Assembly (NCBI RefSeq): GCF_029961765.1
Contig: NZ_CP124681.1
Span: forward strand, 806,001-870,000
Source of the DNA: Nocardioides sp. QY071
Lineage (GTDB): Bacteria > Actinomycetota > Actinomycetes > Propionibacteriales > Nocardioidaceae
DNA: 64,000 nt
Direction of reading: 5' to 3'
Each line of letters starts with the position of its first letter. Position 1 is the first letter of the stretch. This document shows, piece by piece, positions 51,771-59,774 of this stretch. The position numbers and the translations under genes are program-made. Under the pieces are notes generated by a model that saw only the letters and a program-made list of their open reading frames with translations, was not told the origin of the DNA and did not search any database.

Positions 51771-52082
51771 GGGTTCAGCCCCCGGCACGACCTTGCCCAA
51801 GGCGGCCCGGTCGGATCGTTGGCGTCGGCCAGGACGATTGCAGTTCGCGAAGGGTCGACTACCTACCGCTGCCCCCGCGAGTGCGGCTGAAGCTCTGGAC
51901 TCTCCATTTATTCTCCAAATATTCGACGATCGACCTCGACATTCTCCGAGACGGCGACGTACGGTCGAGACGACAAGAACAGGCGACGGTGGCCGTTTCC
52001 CCTGCTTCTATGGGGGTGTTCGTCGAAAGAACCCGAGATTCTGACAGGAACTCGGAGCCTTCCGGCGAGGCTCAGGCGCGAC
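51771..52082. other. Non-coding right end of the element
   Basis: No gene can be supported in these 312 bp. Similarity to acetaldehyde dehydrogenase stops at about 51770. The stretch carries the AT-rich repeat at 51899-51924, which matches 27305-27330 near the other end, and then runs to attR. It is probably recombination-site DNA. Confidence 0.6.
51899..51924 (+). repeat. AT-rich 26-bp repeat, right copy (candidate Int/Xis arm site)
   Basis: Matches 27305-27330 at 25 of 26 positions in the same orientation; the single difference is A for G in CCAAATATTC. It is 158 bp inside attR. In the circular form the two copies would flank the core on either side. Confidence 0.7.
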
Positions 52083-52122
52083 GAGAAGGTCAGGGGTTCG
52101 AATCCCCTCACCTCCACCAGGC
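52083..52122 (+). repeat. attR: 40-bp core repeat, partial tRNA-Ala
   Basis: Identical to 27223-27262. It contains the T arm and 3' acceptor strand of tRNA-Ala but no 5' half, so it is not a tRNA gene. It marks the right end of the integrated element. Confidence 0.93.
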
Positions 52123-52125
52123 AGA

Positions 52126-52163
52126 CAGGGTTCCGGAGCCTCACTCGAGGCACCGGAACCCTG
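52126..52163. terminator. Original tRNA-Ala terminator, displaced by the insertion
   Basis: CAGGGTTCCGG (52126-52136) pairs with CCGGAACCCTG (52153-52163), with inner GCCTC/GAGGC extending the stem. It starts 4 bp after attR, the position expected for the terminator of the tRNA before the element inserted. Confidence 0.75.
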
Positions 52164-52250
52164 CTTCATTCCCTCCTCCTACCCCGCTGGCAGGCGCGCA
52201 CGTGGGCGACAGGTCGACATCCGGCGAGCGGGTTCGGGGAGGATGTCCGC

Positions 52251-53165
52251 ATGGGGTCTGCGCCTGAAGAGTTCGCCGACCTCTTCGCCCGTGGACTGAG
52301 TGAGCGTCGTCGGACCCTCACCTGGCTGTCGGACCGCCTTCGGGAGAGGGGGGTCCGGGTCGGGGTCTCGACCCTGAGCTCGTGGCGTGCCGGGACCCGC
52401 CGGCCGGAGCGCCAGGCTTCCCTCGACGCCTTGCCCGAGATCGAGGATCTGCTGGGCCTCGGGCCTGGGGTCCTGCGCGGAGCTCTCGGCCCGTCCCGCC
52501 GGCCGGGGCGGGTCCACGGCGTCGTCGATCTGCACCACCTCCTCGATTCCGACGTCGCCGCGGGGGTCGGCGAGGCCCTCGCGGCGCTCGGGCTGAGCGA
52601 GGCGTTCGAGGGCGTCACCGAGGAGACGATGGCCGTCACGGTCGATCTCGACGAGGTGGGCCGTCAGCTCTTCTGGACGTTCCGGTTCCGGCTGCGGGCG
52701 ACCCGTGACGACGTGGGCGCCTACCCATTCTGGGTCGTCGTTCCCGACCAGCAGCACCCGACCACCGTGTCCACGGTCGCCGGCGCCGCCGTGGGGCGGC
52801 GACGTCACGTGCCCGATCTCGGGATGACGCTGCATGAGCTGATCCTCGACGTGCCGTTGCGCATCGGCGACACCGCCGTCGTCGAGGTGCAGGTCGATCG
52901 ACGACCGGTCGCCCCGGACGACGACGACCTGGAGTTCACGCTGTGGGCGCCTCGTCCCACACGCGAGGTCGAGATGTGGGTTCGGTTCGCGGCCGTCGTG
53001 CCTCCCGTCTGCGAGCTGCGTCTGGAGCCGCTCGTCGGCGACGTCGACACCAGGTACGTCGACACGCGCGGCAGCCGGTCCGTCCACCTGGCGGCACGGC
53101 GGTTCGGGCCGGGCGCGATGACGATCCGCTGGTCTCAGACGAGATCCACGCTTCAAGACGACTAG
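52251..53165 (+). CDS. Hypothetical protein with N-terminal HTH-like segment
   Basis: A 304-residue protein. The start [20 protein letters not shown] and [20 protein letters not shown], then [20 protein letters not shown], resembles an XRE-like helix-turn-helix as in phage or Streptomyces regulators. The remainder is beta-rich with no domain I recognise (for example [20 protein letters not shown]). It is the first chromosomal gene right of the element. A regulatory function is only suggested. Confidence 0.65.
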   Translation: MGSAPEEFADLFARGLSERRRTLTWLSDRLRERGVRVGVSTLSSWRAGTRRPERQASLDALPEIEDLLGLGPGVLRGALGPSRRPGRVHGVVDLHHLLDSDVAAGVGEALAALGLSEAFEGVTEETMAVTVDLDEVGRQLFWTFRFRLRATRDDVGAYPFWVVVPDQQHPTTVSTVAGAAVGRRRHVPDLGMTLHELILDVPLRIGDTAVVEVQVDRRPVAPDDDDLEFTLWAPRPTREVEMWVRFAAVVPPVCELRLEPLVGDVDTRYVDTRGSRSVHLAARRFGPGAMTIRWSQTRSTLQDD

Positions 53166-53249
53166 CCCGTGGAGCTCCCCTCCGTAGCGTGGGCGCGCCC
53201 GCGTCGCGATGCGGCGCCATTCGTGACCCCCTCTCGGAAGGAACCGCCC

Positions 53250-54629
53250 ATGGGCATCCGTACCCCCGCGCGCACGGTCGCCATACGCTGGTGGGCCACC
53301 CTGGCCGTCACGACGGTGGTCCTGTCGTCGGCGGGCCTCGCCCCCGCCGGGGCGCGCGCGAACGACGGGGCGGCTGCCGTGCCGGCGAGTGGCCCGACGA
53401 TCGCCACCTACCCGGTGCCGACCGCCGACGCGCGTCTCGACTCGCTCGTCCGGGGACCGGACGGCAACCTGTGGTTCGCGGAGAGCAAGGGGTGGAAGCT
53501 GGGACGGATCACCGCCTCCGGCTCGATCACCGAGTTCGGAGTCGTGCCCGACGGGGGCTCGACCGGCCCGACCGAGCTGGTCTCCGGCGACGACGGCTAT
53601 CTCTACTTCCTCACCGACACCTCGACGCGGCTGCGGCGGGCGACGACTGGCGGCGTCGTCGAGCCGATGGCGGGCTACAACAACGCCCAGGGCGGGTACC
53701 TCACCGCCGGTCGTGGACGAGGGGTGTGGTCGAGCAAGCTCGGTCCGAGCGACGCCGTGCTGAGGGTCTGGGTCGACCCGAGCACCAATGCGACGACCGG
53801 GTGGCAGCTGCCGACGTCGTACGGCACGCCGACGCCCATGGCGGTCGCGGCCGATGGAGCCCTGTGGTACGGCGATGCTCGCGACCACCTGCGACGAGTC
53901 GACGACATCCATCCCGACCTCGGCGGCACGGAGCGGAGCTATCCGGCGCAGTGGGTGAACCCGAACTACGACACGACCTCGCTGGCGTTCGGAGCCGATG
54001 GGGCGCTCTGGGCCACCGGATACTCGCCGGGCCAGGTCTTCACGACGGCGGAGGGTGGTGCGATCGGCCGCTTCGACGGCACCCGGCTCGTCTCCTGGAT
54101 GCTGCCCCCGCTCGCCGCCGGCACCGAGCCCGTGCCGCTTTCGCTGGTCCTCGGGCCCGACGGCGCGCTGTGGTGGGCCGAACGCGAGGGCGTCGGCCGG
54201 ATCGCGCCCGACGGGACCATGTCGCGCGCCCGGATCGCGCCCTGGGCCCCGCGGGAGATCGCGTTCGGCCCCGATGGGCGGCTGTGGTTCATCGACACCG
54301 GCGCCAACCGCGTCGGCGCGATCACCATCGACGAGCACCTGTTCCCGCCGCGGCAGGTGCCGCGGACCGTGAAGCTCCGCAAGGCCGCGGGCGGCTGGGC
54401 GAAGGGGCGGGTCGTCGCCGAGGCAGGATGCCGGGCCGGCAAGGTGGTCGCCTATGCGAAGGCCCGCAAGGGCAAGCCGCGTCGGATCGGTGCGGGCAAG
54501 GCCAACGCCCGGGGCAAGTTCGCGGTGCGGCTGCGCAAGCGGACCGCGGGCAAGGTCTTCGTCAAGGTCAAGGCGTCGTCGCCGTCGGCAGGGTTGCGGT
54601 GTCTGGCGGCGCGGTCACGGGCGCGGTAG
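53250..54629 (+). CDS. Secreted beta-propeller protein (virginiamycin B lyase/SMP-30-like)
   Basis: A 459-residue protein with a signal peptide (WWATLAVTTVVLSSAGLAPA, cleavage likely after GARA). Repeated blades have the form VRGPDGNLWFAESKGWKLGR, LVLGPDGALWWAEREGVGRI and IAFGPDGRLWFIDTGANRVG, the NHL/Vgb-like GPDGxLWF pattern. The last 90 residues are Lys/Arg/Gly-rich (KARKGKPRRIGAGKANARGK), like the carbohydrate or polymer-associated tails of actinobacterial secreted proteins. Enzymatic function is not established. Confidence 0.82.
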   Translation: MGIRTPARTVAIRWWATLAVTTVVLSSAGLAPAGARANDGAAAVPASGPTIATYPVPTADARLDSLVRGPDGNLWFAESKGWKLGRITASGSITEFGVVPDGGSTGPTELVSGDDGYLYFLTDTSTRLRRATTGGVVEPMAGYNNAQGGYLTAGRGRGVWSSKLGPSDAVLRVWVDPSTNATTGWQLPTSYGTPTPMAVAADGALWYGDARDHLRRVDDIHPDLGGTERSYPAQWVNPNYDTTSLAFGADGALWATGYSPGQVFTTAEGGAIGRFDGTRLVSWMLPPLAAGTEPVPLSLVLGPDGALWWAEREGVGRIAPDGTMSRARIAPWAPREIAFGPDGRLWFIDTGANRVGAITIDEHLFPPRQVPRTVKLRKAAGGWAKGRVVAEAGCRAGKVVAYAKARKGKPRRIGAGKANARGKFAVRLRKRTAGKVFVKVKASSPSAGLRCLAARSRAR

Positions 54630-54659
54630 CAGCTCTCACGCGGACCTGTCGTCGTGTCG

Positions 54660-54830
54660 TCAGGACGAGGGCGACCCGGGCGAGTGTGATGAGGGACCGG
54701 CGACCACGTCGGTCGTCCAGTGATAGTCGCGGTAGAGCCGTGCGCTGCCGACCGCGACGGCGGTCGTCGAGGCTGTCGACACCGCCAGGCCCGGGGCTGC
54801 TCTGGTTCTTCGCCGGCACGCTCGACTACC
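54660..54830 (-). pseudogene. Possible PAP2-phosphatase C-terminal remnant
   Basis: A minus-strand frame reads TAVAVGSARLYRDYHWTTDV then VAGPSS to a stop at 54660. The HWTTDVVAG segment resembles the last catalytic motif of PAP2-type phosphatases (HxxxD). Only about 50 residues can be followed and no start is visible. The rest of the 292-bp gap between 54629 and 54922 shows nothing else but a terminator. Confidence 0.35.
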
Positions 54831-54887
54831 ACCCGCCCGTCCATCCCTGACCGTCTGCGGTCGCCGCGTTCCGGGTCATCGGCGCCG

Positions 54888-54912
54888 ATCGGACGAGCCT
54901 GGCTCGTCCGAT
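54888..54912. terminator. Terminator of the LacI gene
   Basis: ATCGGACGAGCC (54888-54899) and GGCTCGTCCGAT (54901-54912), 12-bp complementary arms with a minimal loop, 10 bp beyond the LacI stop on the minus strand. Confidence 0.7.
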
Positions 54913-54921
54913 CCGCGCCGG

Positions 54922-55938
54922 TCAGCCCCCGGTCGAGCGTCGTACGACGAGCTCCGGCTCGAGCACGATGTCGCGCACCTGCACGCCTGGGTCCTCGATC
55001 GCAGCGAGCAGCAGGTCGGTGGCCACGGCGCCCATCTCGGCGCGCGGCTGGCGGATCGAGCTGAGCGGGATGGCGGCGGAGGCGGCGAAGTCGATGTCGT
55101 CGTAGCCGAGGATGGCGACATCGTCGGGGACCCGGAACCCCGCGAGGGTCAGGGCCTGCAGGACGCCGAGGGCGATCAGGTCGTTGGCGGCGAAGATCGC
55201 GTCGGGGCGGTGGGCGCCGGACATGAGCCGCTCGGCGCCCTCGCGCCCGGCCGCGGCGTCCATGGCTGCGGTCTCGACGAAGTCGAGCCGGGCGCCGTCG
55301 ACCGCGTCGACGGCCTCCTGGGCGCCGCGGAGGCGGTGCTTGACCTGGCTCAGCCCGCGCGGGCCGCCGATGAGGGCGAGGTGCCGGCGGCCGGAGTCGA
55401 GCAGGTGGCCGGCGGCGAGGCGGCCGCCGCGGAGGTCGTCGACGGCGACCGAGGAGAACTCGCGGCTGCCAGTACGACGGTCGACCACGACCACGGCAGT
55501 ACCGCGCTCGCGCAGCCGGCGCAGCCGGGGGAGCACCTTGCCGACGGGGGTGATCAACAGCCCACTGACGCGCTGCTCCTCGAAGAGGTCGAGGTAGGTC
55601 GACTCACGCTGGGCGTCCTGCCCGGAGCTGCCGAGGATGAGCGGTCGGCCGTGGGCGCCGAGGCGCAGCTCGACGCCGCGGGCGACGTCGGTGAAGAACG
55701 GGTTGCGGACGTCGAGCACGACCATGCCGACGGCACGGTTGGTGCCGGCACGGAGCTGGCGGGCGGCGTCGTTGCGCACGAAGCCGAGCTCGGCGATGAC
55801 CTGCTGGACGTGCTCGAGGGTGGCGGGGGAGACCTTCTCGGGCCGGTTGAGCACGTTGGACACGGTCCCCACCGACACGCCGGCGGCCGACGCCACGTCC
55901 TTGACGGACACGCTGCGTTGCGCGTCGCTGATGCTCAC
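54922..55938 (-). CDS. LacI-family repressor of the rhamnose operon
   Basis: A 338-residue regulator. The HTH is SVKDVASAAGVSVGTVSNVL (residues about 10-30) with NRPEKVSPATLEHVQQVIAE; the sugar-binding domain begins RAVGMVVLDVRNPFFTDVAR and ends IRQPRAEMGAVATDLLLAAI. It is divergent from the rhamnose transporter gene. A palindromic ATTGAAA-CC-TTTCAAT site lies at the predicted start of that operon, so it is the likely repressor, relieved by a rhamnose-derived ligand. Confidence 0.92.
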   Translation of the reverse strand: MSISDAQRSVSVKDVASAAGVSVGTVSNVLNRPEKVSPATLEHVQQVIAELGFVRNDAARQLRAGTNRAVGMVVLDVRNPFFTDVARGVELRLGAHGRPLILGSSGQDAQRESTYLDLFEEQRVSGLLITPVGKVLPRLRRLRERGTAVVVVDRRTGSREFSSVAVDDLRGGRLAAGHLLDSGRRHLALIGGPRGLSQVKHRLRGAQEAVDAVDGARLDFVETAAMDAAAGREGAERLMSGAHRPDAIFAANDLIALGVLQALTLAGFRVPDDVAILGYDDIDFAASAAIPLSSIRQPRAEMGAVATDLLLAAIEDPGVQVRDIVLEPELVVRRSTGG

Positions 55939-56029
55939 GGCTCTCCTTCAGGGTTGGGCTCACCCTAGGGCCTCCTCAGGGTGACCGGTCTCATTGTTGA
56001 TTCGTTTCAAGAAAGTTTCGGGGCACGTC

Positions 56030-56088
56030 TTGACGCTTGTGAGGGCCGTCACCTAGCGTCGTCTCATTCGCCATTGAAACCTTTCAAT
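56030..56088 (+). promoter_or_regulatory. Rhamnose operon promoter with LacI operator
   Basis: TTGACG (56030-56035), 18 bases, TAGCGT (56054-56059) is a plausible promoter. ATTGAAA-CC-TTTCAAT (56073-56088) is a perfect inverted repeat just downstream, where repressor binding would block initiation. A partial second site, CGTTTCAAGAAAG, lies at 56003-56015. Operator identity is inferred from symmetry and adjacency to the LacI gene. Confidence 0.6.
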
Positions 56089-56116
56089 CAGGTGAATGTC
56101 GAGAGCGAGGAGTGAG

Positions 56117-57649
56117 ATGTCCGACCACGAGGAGCGCACGGGCCCGACGCTCGCGCTGCGGGGTGTCGCCAAGTCGTTCGGCGCGGTGGTCGCCCTGCGC
56201 TCCGGGACGCTCGAGGTGGACCCGGGCTCCATCCACGCCCTCGTCGGCGAGAACGGCGCCGGGAAGTCGACCCTGGTCAAGATCGTCGCGGGCGTGCACC
56301 GCCGCGACGCCGGCGAGTTCGAGCTGCAGGGGGAGCCGGTCGACTTCGCGTCGACCGCCGAGTCCAAGGCCGCGGGCGTCGCCGTGATCTACCAGGAGCC
56401 GACCCTGTTCCCCGACCTCTCGGTCGCCGAGAACATCTTCATGGGCCGCCACCCCCTGCGCGGCGGCCGGCGCATCGACCGTCCCCGGATGTACGCCGAG
56501 TCGGAGGCGCTCTTCGCCCGCCTCGGGGTGAGCATCGACCCGCGCCGCGTCGCCAACGGCCTCTCCATCGCCGACCAGCAGCTGATCGAGATCGCCAAGG
56601 CGATCTCGCTCGACGCGAAGCTGCTCGTGATGGACGAGCCCACCGCGGCGCTCAGCGGCAACGAGGTCGCCCGGCTCTTCGCGGTGGCGCGCAGCCTGCG
56701 CGACGAGGGCCGCGCCCTGGTCTTCATCTCGCACCGCTTCGACGAGGTCTTCGACCTGTGCGACACGGTGACCGTGATGCGCGACGGCGCCTACGTCGCC
56801 ACGTCCCGGACCGCCGAGACCACCGAGGCCGAGATCGTCGCCAAGATGGTGGGACGCGAGGTCGCCGAGCTGTTCCCGAAGACCCCGGCCACGATCGGCG
56901 ACGTCGTGCTCGAGGTCGAGCGCCTCAGCTCCGCCGGAGAGTTCCACGACGTCTCCTTCCAGGTCCGCGCCGGAGAGATCGTGGGTCTGGCCGGCCTGGT
57001 CGGCGCCGGCCGTAGCGAGATCGCCCGCGCCGTCTTCGGTGTCGACGGGTACGACGCCGGCCGGGTGACCCTCGCCGGCCGCCCGGTTCCCCAGCGCAAC
57101 CCCCGTCGCGCCATCCGCGCCGGCATGGCGTTCGTCCCCGAGGACCGCCGGCAGCAGGGACTGGTCATCGACGGATCGGTCGCCAGGAACATCGCCTCGG
57201 TGATCCGCGGCGGCCTCGCCCGGGCCGGCCTGCTGACCGCCCGCGCCGAGAACCGTGCGACCGCCCCGTGGGCCGCGCGCCTCGAGGTGAAGACGAGCGC
57301 GCTCGACATGCGCGCCGCCACCATGAGCGGCGGCAACCAGCAGAAGGTCGTCATCGCCAAGTGGCTGGCGACCGATCCGCGGCTGCTGATCATCGACGAG
57401 CCCACCCGTGGCATCGATGTCGGCACCAAGGCCGAGGTGCACCGGCTCCTGTCCGACCTGGCCGGCCAGGGTCTCGCGATCCTGATGATCTCCTCCGAGC
57501 TCCCCGAGGTGCTGGGCATGGCCGACCGTGTGCTGGTCGTCTGCGAGGGCCGGATCACCGCCGACATCCCGCGCGACGAGGCCACTCCGGAGAACGTGAT
57601 GGCCGCCGCCACCCGCTCCACGACCGCGACGAAGGAGCCGGCCGCATGA
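56117..57649 (+). CDS. Sugar ABC transporter ATP-binding protein (rhamnose type)
   Basis: A 510-residue protein with two ATPase domains. Domain 1 has Walker A LVGENGAGKSTLVKIVAG and VIYQEPTLFPDLSVAENIFM; domain 2 has a degenerate loop GLVGAGRSEIARAVFG, signature TMSGGNQQKVVIAKWL and LIIDEPTRGIDVGTKAEVH. This is the RbsA/MglA/XylG architecture. The ATG at 56117 follows GAGGAGTGAG; an in-frame ATG at 56096 is less well placed. It overlaps the permease gene by 4 bp. Confidence 0.94.
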   Translation: MSDHEERTGPTLALRGVAKSFGAVVALRSGTLEVDPGSIHALVGENGAGKSTLVKIVAGVHRRDAGEFELQGEPVDFASTAESKAAGVAVIYQEPTLFPDLSVAENIFMGRHPLRGGRRIDRPRMYAESEALFARLGVSIDPRRVANGLSIADQQLIEIAKAISLDAKLLVMDEPTAALSGNEVARLFAVARSLRDEGRALVFISHRFDEVFDLCDTVTVMRDGAYVATSRTAETTEAEIVAKMVGREVAELFPKTPATIGDVVLEVERLSSAGEFHDVSFQVRAGEIVGLAGLVGAGRSEIARAVFGVDGYDAGRVTLAGRPVPQRNPRRAIRAGMAFVPEDRRQQGLVIDGSVARNIASVIRGGLARAGLLTARAENRATAPWAARLEVKTSALDMRAATMSGGNQQKVVIAKWLATDPRLLIIDEPTRGIDVGTKAEVHRLLSDLAGQGLAILMISSELPEVLGMADRVLVVCEGRITADIPRDEATPENVMAAATRSTTATKEPAA

Positions 57650-58677
57650 GCACCTCGACCCTCGCCCCCTCGCGCGAGAGCGCCGTCACCCGGGCGACCC
57701 GCACCGTGCTCCGTTCGCGGGAGCTCGCCATCGTCATCGTGCTGGCGCTACTGCTCGTGGTGGCCACGACCCGGCGCAGCTCGTTCGTGCTGAGCGCCGA
57801 CGGCTGGCGCGACACGCTCCTGGCGCCGTCGATCCTGCTGCTGCTCGCGGTCGGCCAGATGGTCGTCGTGGTCACGCGCAACGTCGACCTGTCCGTGGGC
57901 TCGACGCTCGGCATCACGGCCTACGTCACCGGCAAGATCTTCGTGGCCAACCCGGACACCTCGGTGGTCGTGGTCTTCCTGGCCGGGCTCGCCGTCGGCG
58001 CCGTGATCGGCGCCCTCAACGGCCTGCTGGTCACGCTGTTCAAGGTGCCGGCCCTGGTCATCACGCTCGGCACCATGTACGTCCTGCGCGGCGCGCTGAC
58101 CCACGAGGTCGGCAGCGACCGGATGAACGCCCAGGACTATCCGGCCCACTTCGAGAAGCTGGGCACCCAGCAGGTGCTGACCATCCCGGTGCTGACGATC
58201 ATCGCGGTCGTCGTCGTCGCGGCCGTCGGCTACTACCTGCACACCGCCCGCGGTGGCCGCGAGCTCTACGCGATCGGCTCCGACCCCGACGCCGCCGACC
58301 TCTACGGCCTGCCCACCGCGCGACGGGTGTTCGGCGCCTTCGTCCTGTGCGGTGCCCTCGCCGGCCTGGCCGGCGTCTTCTCCGCCGCCCGCTACGCCAC
58401 CGCCTTCTCCGGCACCGGCTCCGGCATCGAGCTGCAGGCCGTTGCGGCGGTCGTGATCGGCGGCGTCGCGATCTTCGGCGGCAGCGGCACGGTCTGGGGC
58501 GCCGCCATCGGCGCCTTCCTCCTCGTCACCATCAACCGCGCACTCCCGATCCTGGGCATCAGCGAGTTCTGGCAGGGCGCCGTCGTCGGCGCGCTGATCA
58601 TCGGCTCGATCGTCCTCGACCGCGTGCTCAGCATCCGCCGGACCCAGCAGCTCGTGGAAGCGAGGGACCACGCATGA
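57646..58677 (+). CDS. Sugar ABC transporter permease 1 (RbsC family)
   Basis: A 343-residue membrane protein with about 8-10 spans, including LAIVIVLALLLVVATTRRSS and LLAVGQMVVVVTRNVDLSVG. VDLSVGSTLGITAYVTG and GRELYAIGSDPDAADLYGLP are typical of the RbsC/XylH family. ATGA overlaps on both sides. It forms the channel with the following permease. Confidence 0.93.
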   Translation: MSTSTLAPSRESAVTRATRTVLRSRELAIVIVLALLLVVATTRRSSFVLSADGWRDTLLAPSILLLLAVGQMVVVVTRNVDLSVGSTLGITAYVTGKIFVANPDTSVVVVFLAGLAVGAVIGALNGLLVTLFKVPALVITLGTMYVLRGALTHEVGSDRMNAQDYPAHFEKLGTQQVLTIPVLTIIAVVVVAAVGYYLHTARGGRELYAIGSDPDAADLYGLPTARRVFGAFVLCGALAGLAGVFSAARYATAFSGTGSGIELQAVAAVVIGGVAIFGGSGTVWGAAIGAFLLVTINRALPILGISEFWQGAVVGALIIGSIVLDRVLSIRRTQQLVEARDHA

Positions 58678-59774
58678 CCACCCTGACTCCCGACGCGCCG
58701 CAGGCGGAGCGGGCGACCCGCACCTATCCGGCGTACTCGCGCGGCCTGCTCGCCCGGCTGCTGCTCAACCGCGAGGCCGCGGTCATCGTGGCCCTGGTCG
58801 TGGTGTTCCTCTACGCGCTCGGCAACGTGCAGTACTTCGACGGTCCGCTCACCGTCTACAACCTGCTCAAGGAGTACGCGCCCATCTTGCTGATGGCGCT
58901 GCCGATGACGCTGATCATCATCACCGGCGAGATCGACCTCTCCGTGGCGAGCACCCTCGGCGCGAGCGCCGCGGTCACCGGCGTCCTGGTCGTCGAGCAC
59001 GATCTCTCGGTGCCCGTCGCCGCGCTGGTCGCGATCGGCGTCGGTGCCCTCCTCGGCGCGCTCAACGGCTTCTTCGTCGCGTACGTCGGCCTGCCGTCGC
59101 TCGCGGTCACCATCGGCAGCCTGGCGCTCTACCGTGGCCTGGCCGAGGGGCTGATCCAGGACAAGCGCGTCTCCGGCTTCCCCGGCGAGCTGCGCAGCTG
59201 GCCCACCGACCGCATCGGCGACACCCAGTACCCCAACATCGTCCTCGTCATCGTCGTGCTGGCCGTGCTGTTCGGGCTCCTGCTCCACTTCACCAGCTTC
59301 GGACGCAGCGTCTTCGAGGTCGGCCTGAGCGACGAGGCAGCCCGCTTCTCCGGGGTCGACGTCGCGCGCACCAAGCTGATCCTGTTCACGCTCAGCGGCG
59401 CGGTCGCCGCGCTCGCCGGGGTCTACGTCGCCCTGAAGTCCAACTCGGTCGCGACCGACACCGGCTCCGGCTTCGAGCTCAAGGTGATCGCGGGCGTACT
59501 GCTCGGCGGCGTCTCCATCTTCGGCGGCCGCGGGGCCCTGCACGGCGTGATCGCCGGCGTGCTCCTCATCGCCGTCCTCAACTCGGCGCTCCAGCTCGAC
59601 GGCCAGGGCTCCGAGGTCATCCAGATCATCATCGGCCTGCTGCTCGTGGGCTCGGTGATCGCCTCCAACTTCCTGCCGCGGATCCGGGCTCTGCTCCCGC
59701 GGCGGGCGGTGACTCCCGAGGTCACCACGAAGACGCCGGACACCGGCGACCACACCCGAAAGGTAGCTCAATGA
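58674..59774 (+). CDS. Sugar ABC transporter permease 2 (RbsC family)
   Basis: A 366-residue paralogue of the preceding permease: AVIVALVVVFLYALGNVQYF, LMALPMTLIIITGEIDLSVA and FEVGLSDEAARFSGVDVART. Two distinct permeases are typical of rhamnose transporters (RhaP/RhaQ) in rhizobia and actinobacteria. The stop overlaps the start of the binding-protein gene. Confidence 0.93.
   Translation: MTTLTPDAPQAERATRTYPAYSRGLLARLLLNREAAVIVALVVVFLYALGNVQYFDGPLTVYNLLKEYAPILLMALPMTLIIITGEIDLSVASTLGASAAVTGVLVVEHDLSVPVAALVAIGVGALLGALNGFFVAYVGLPSLAVTIGSLALYRGLAEGLIQDKRVSGFPGELRSWPTDRIGDTQYPNIVLVIVVLAVLFGLLLHFTSFGRSVFEVGLSDEAARFSGVDVARTKLILFTLSGAVAALAGVYVALKSNSVATDTGSGFELKVIAGVLLGGVSIFGGRGALHGVIAGVLLIAVLNSALQLDGQGSEVIQIIIGLLLVGSVIASNFLPRIRALLPRRAVTPEVTTKTPDTGDHTRKVAQ

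Larger units (their letters stand above)
27223..52122 (+). mobile_element. Integrative, probably mobilizable element in tRNA-Ala, about 24.9 kb
   Basis: Bounded by identical 40-bp direct repeats (27223-27262 and 52083-52122) derived from the tRNA 3' end. Directly inside the left end are an excisionase, a tyrosine integrase and a MobF relaxase-helicase. The rest is a catabolic gene run with its regulator, plus decayed genes at the right end. The tRNA's own terminator is displaced to the right flank (52126-52163). No coupling protein, type IV secretion or replication genes are visible, so it would need a helper for transfer. The element's circular form would be 24,860 bp. Confidence 0.9.

Noticed and set aside
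52083..52122. Second tRNA-Ala gene
   Set aside because: Only the T arm and 3' acceptor half are present; upstream bases do not form a D or anticodon arm. It is attR.
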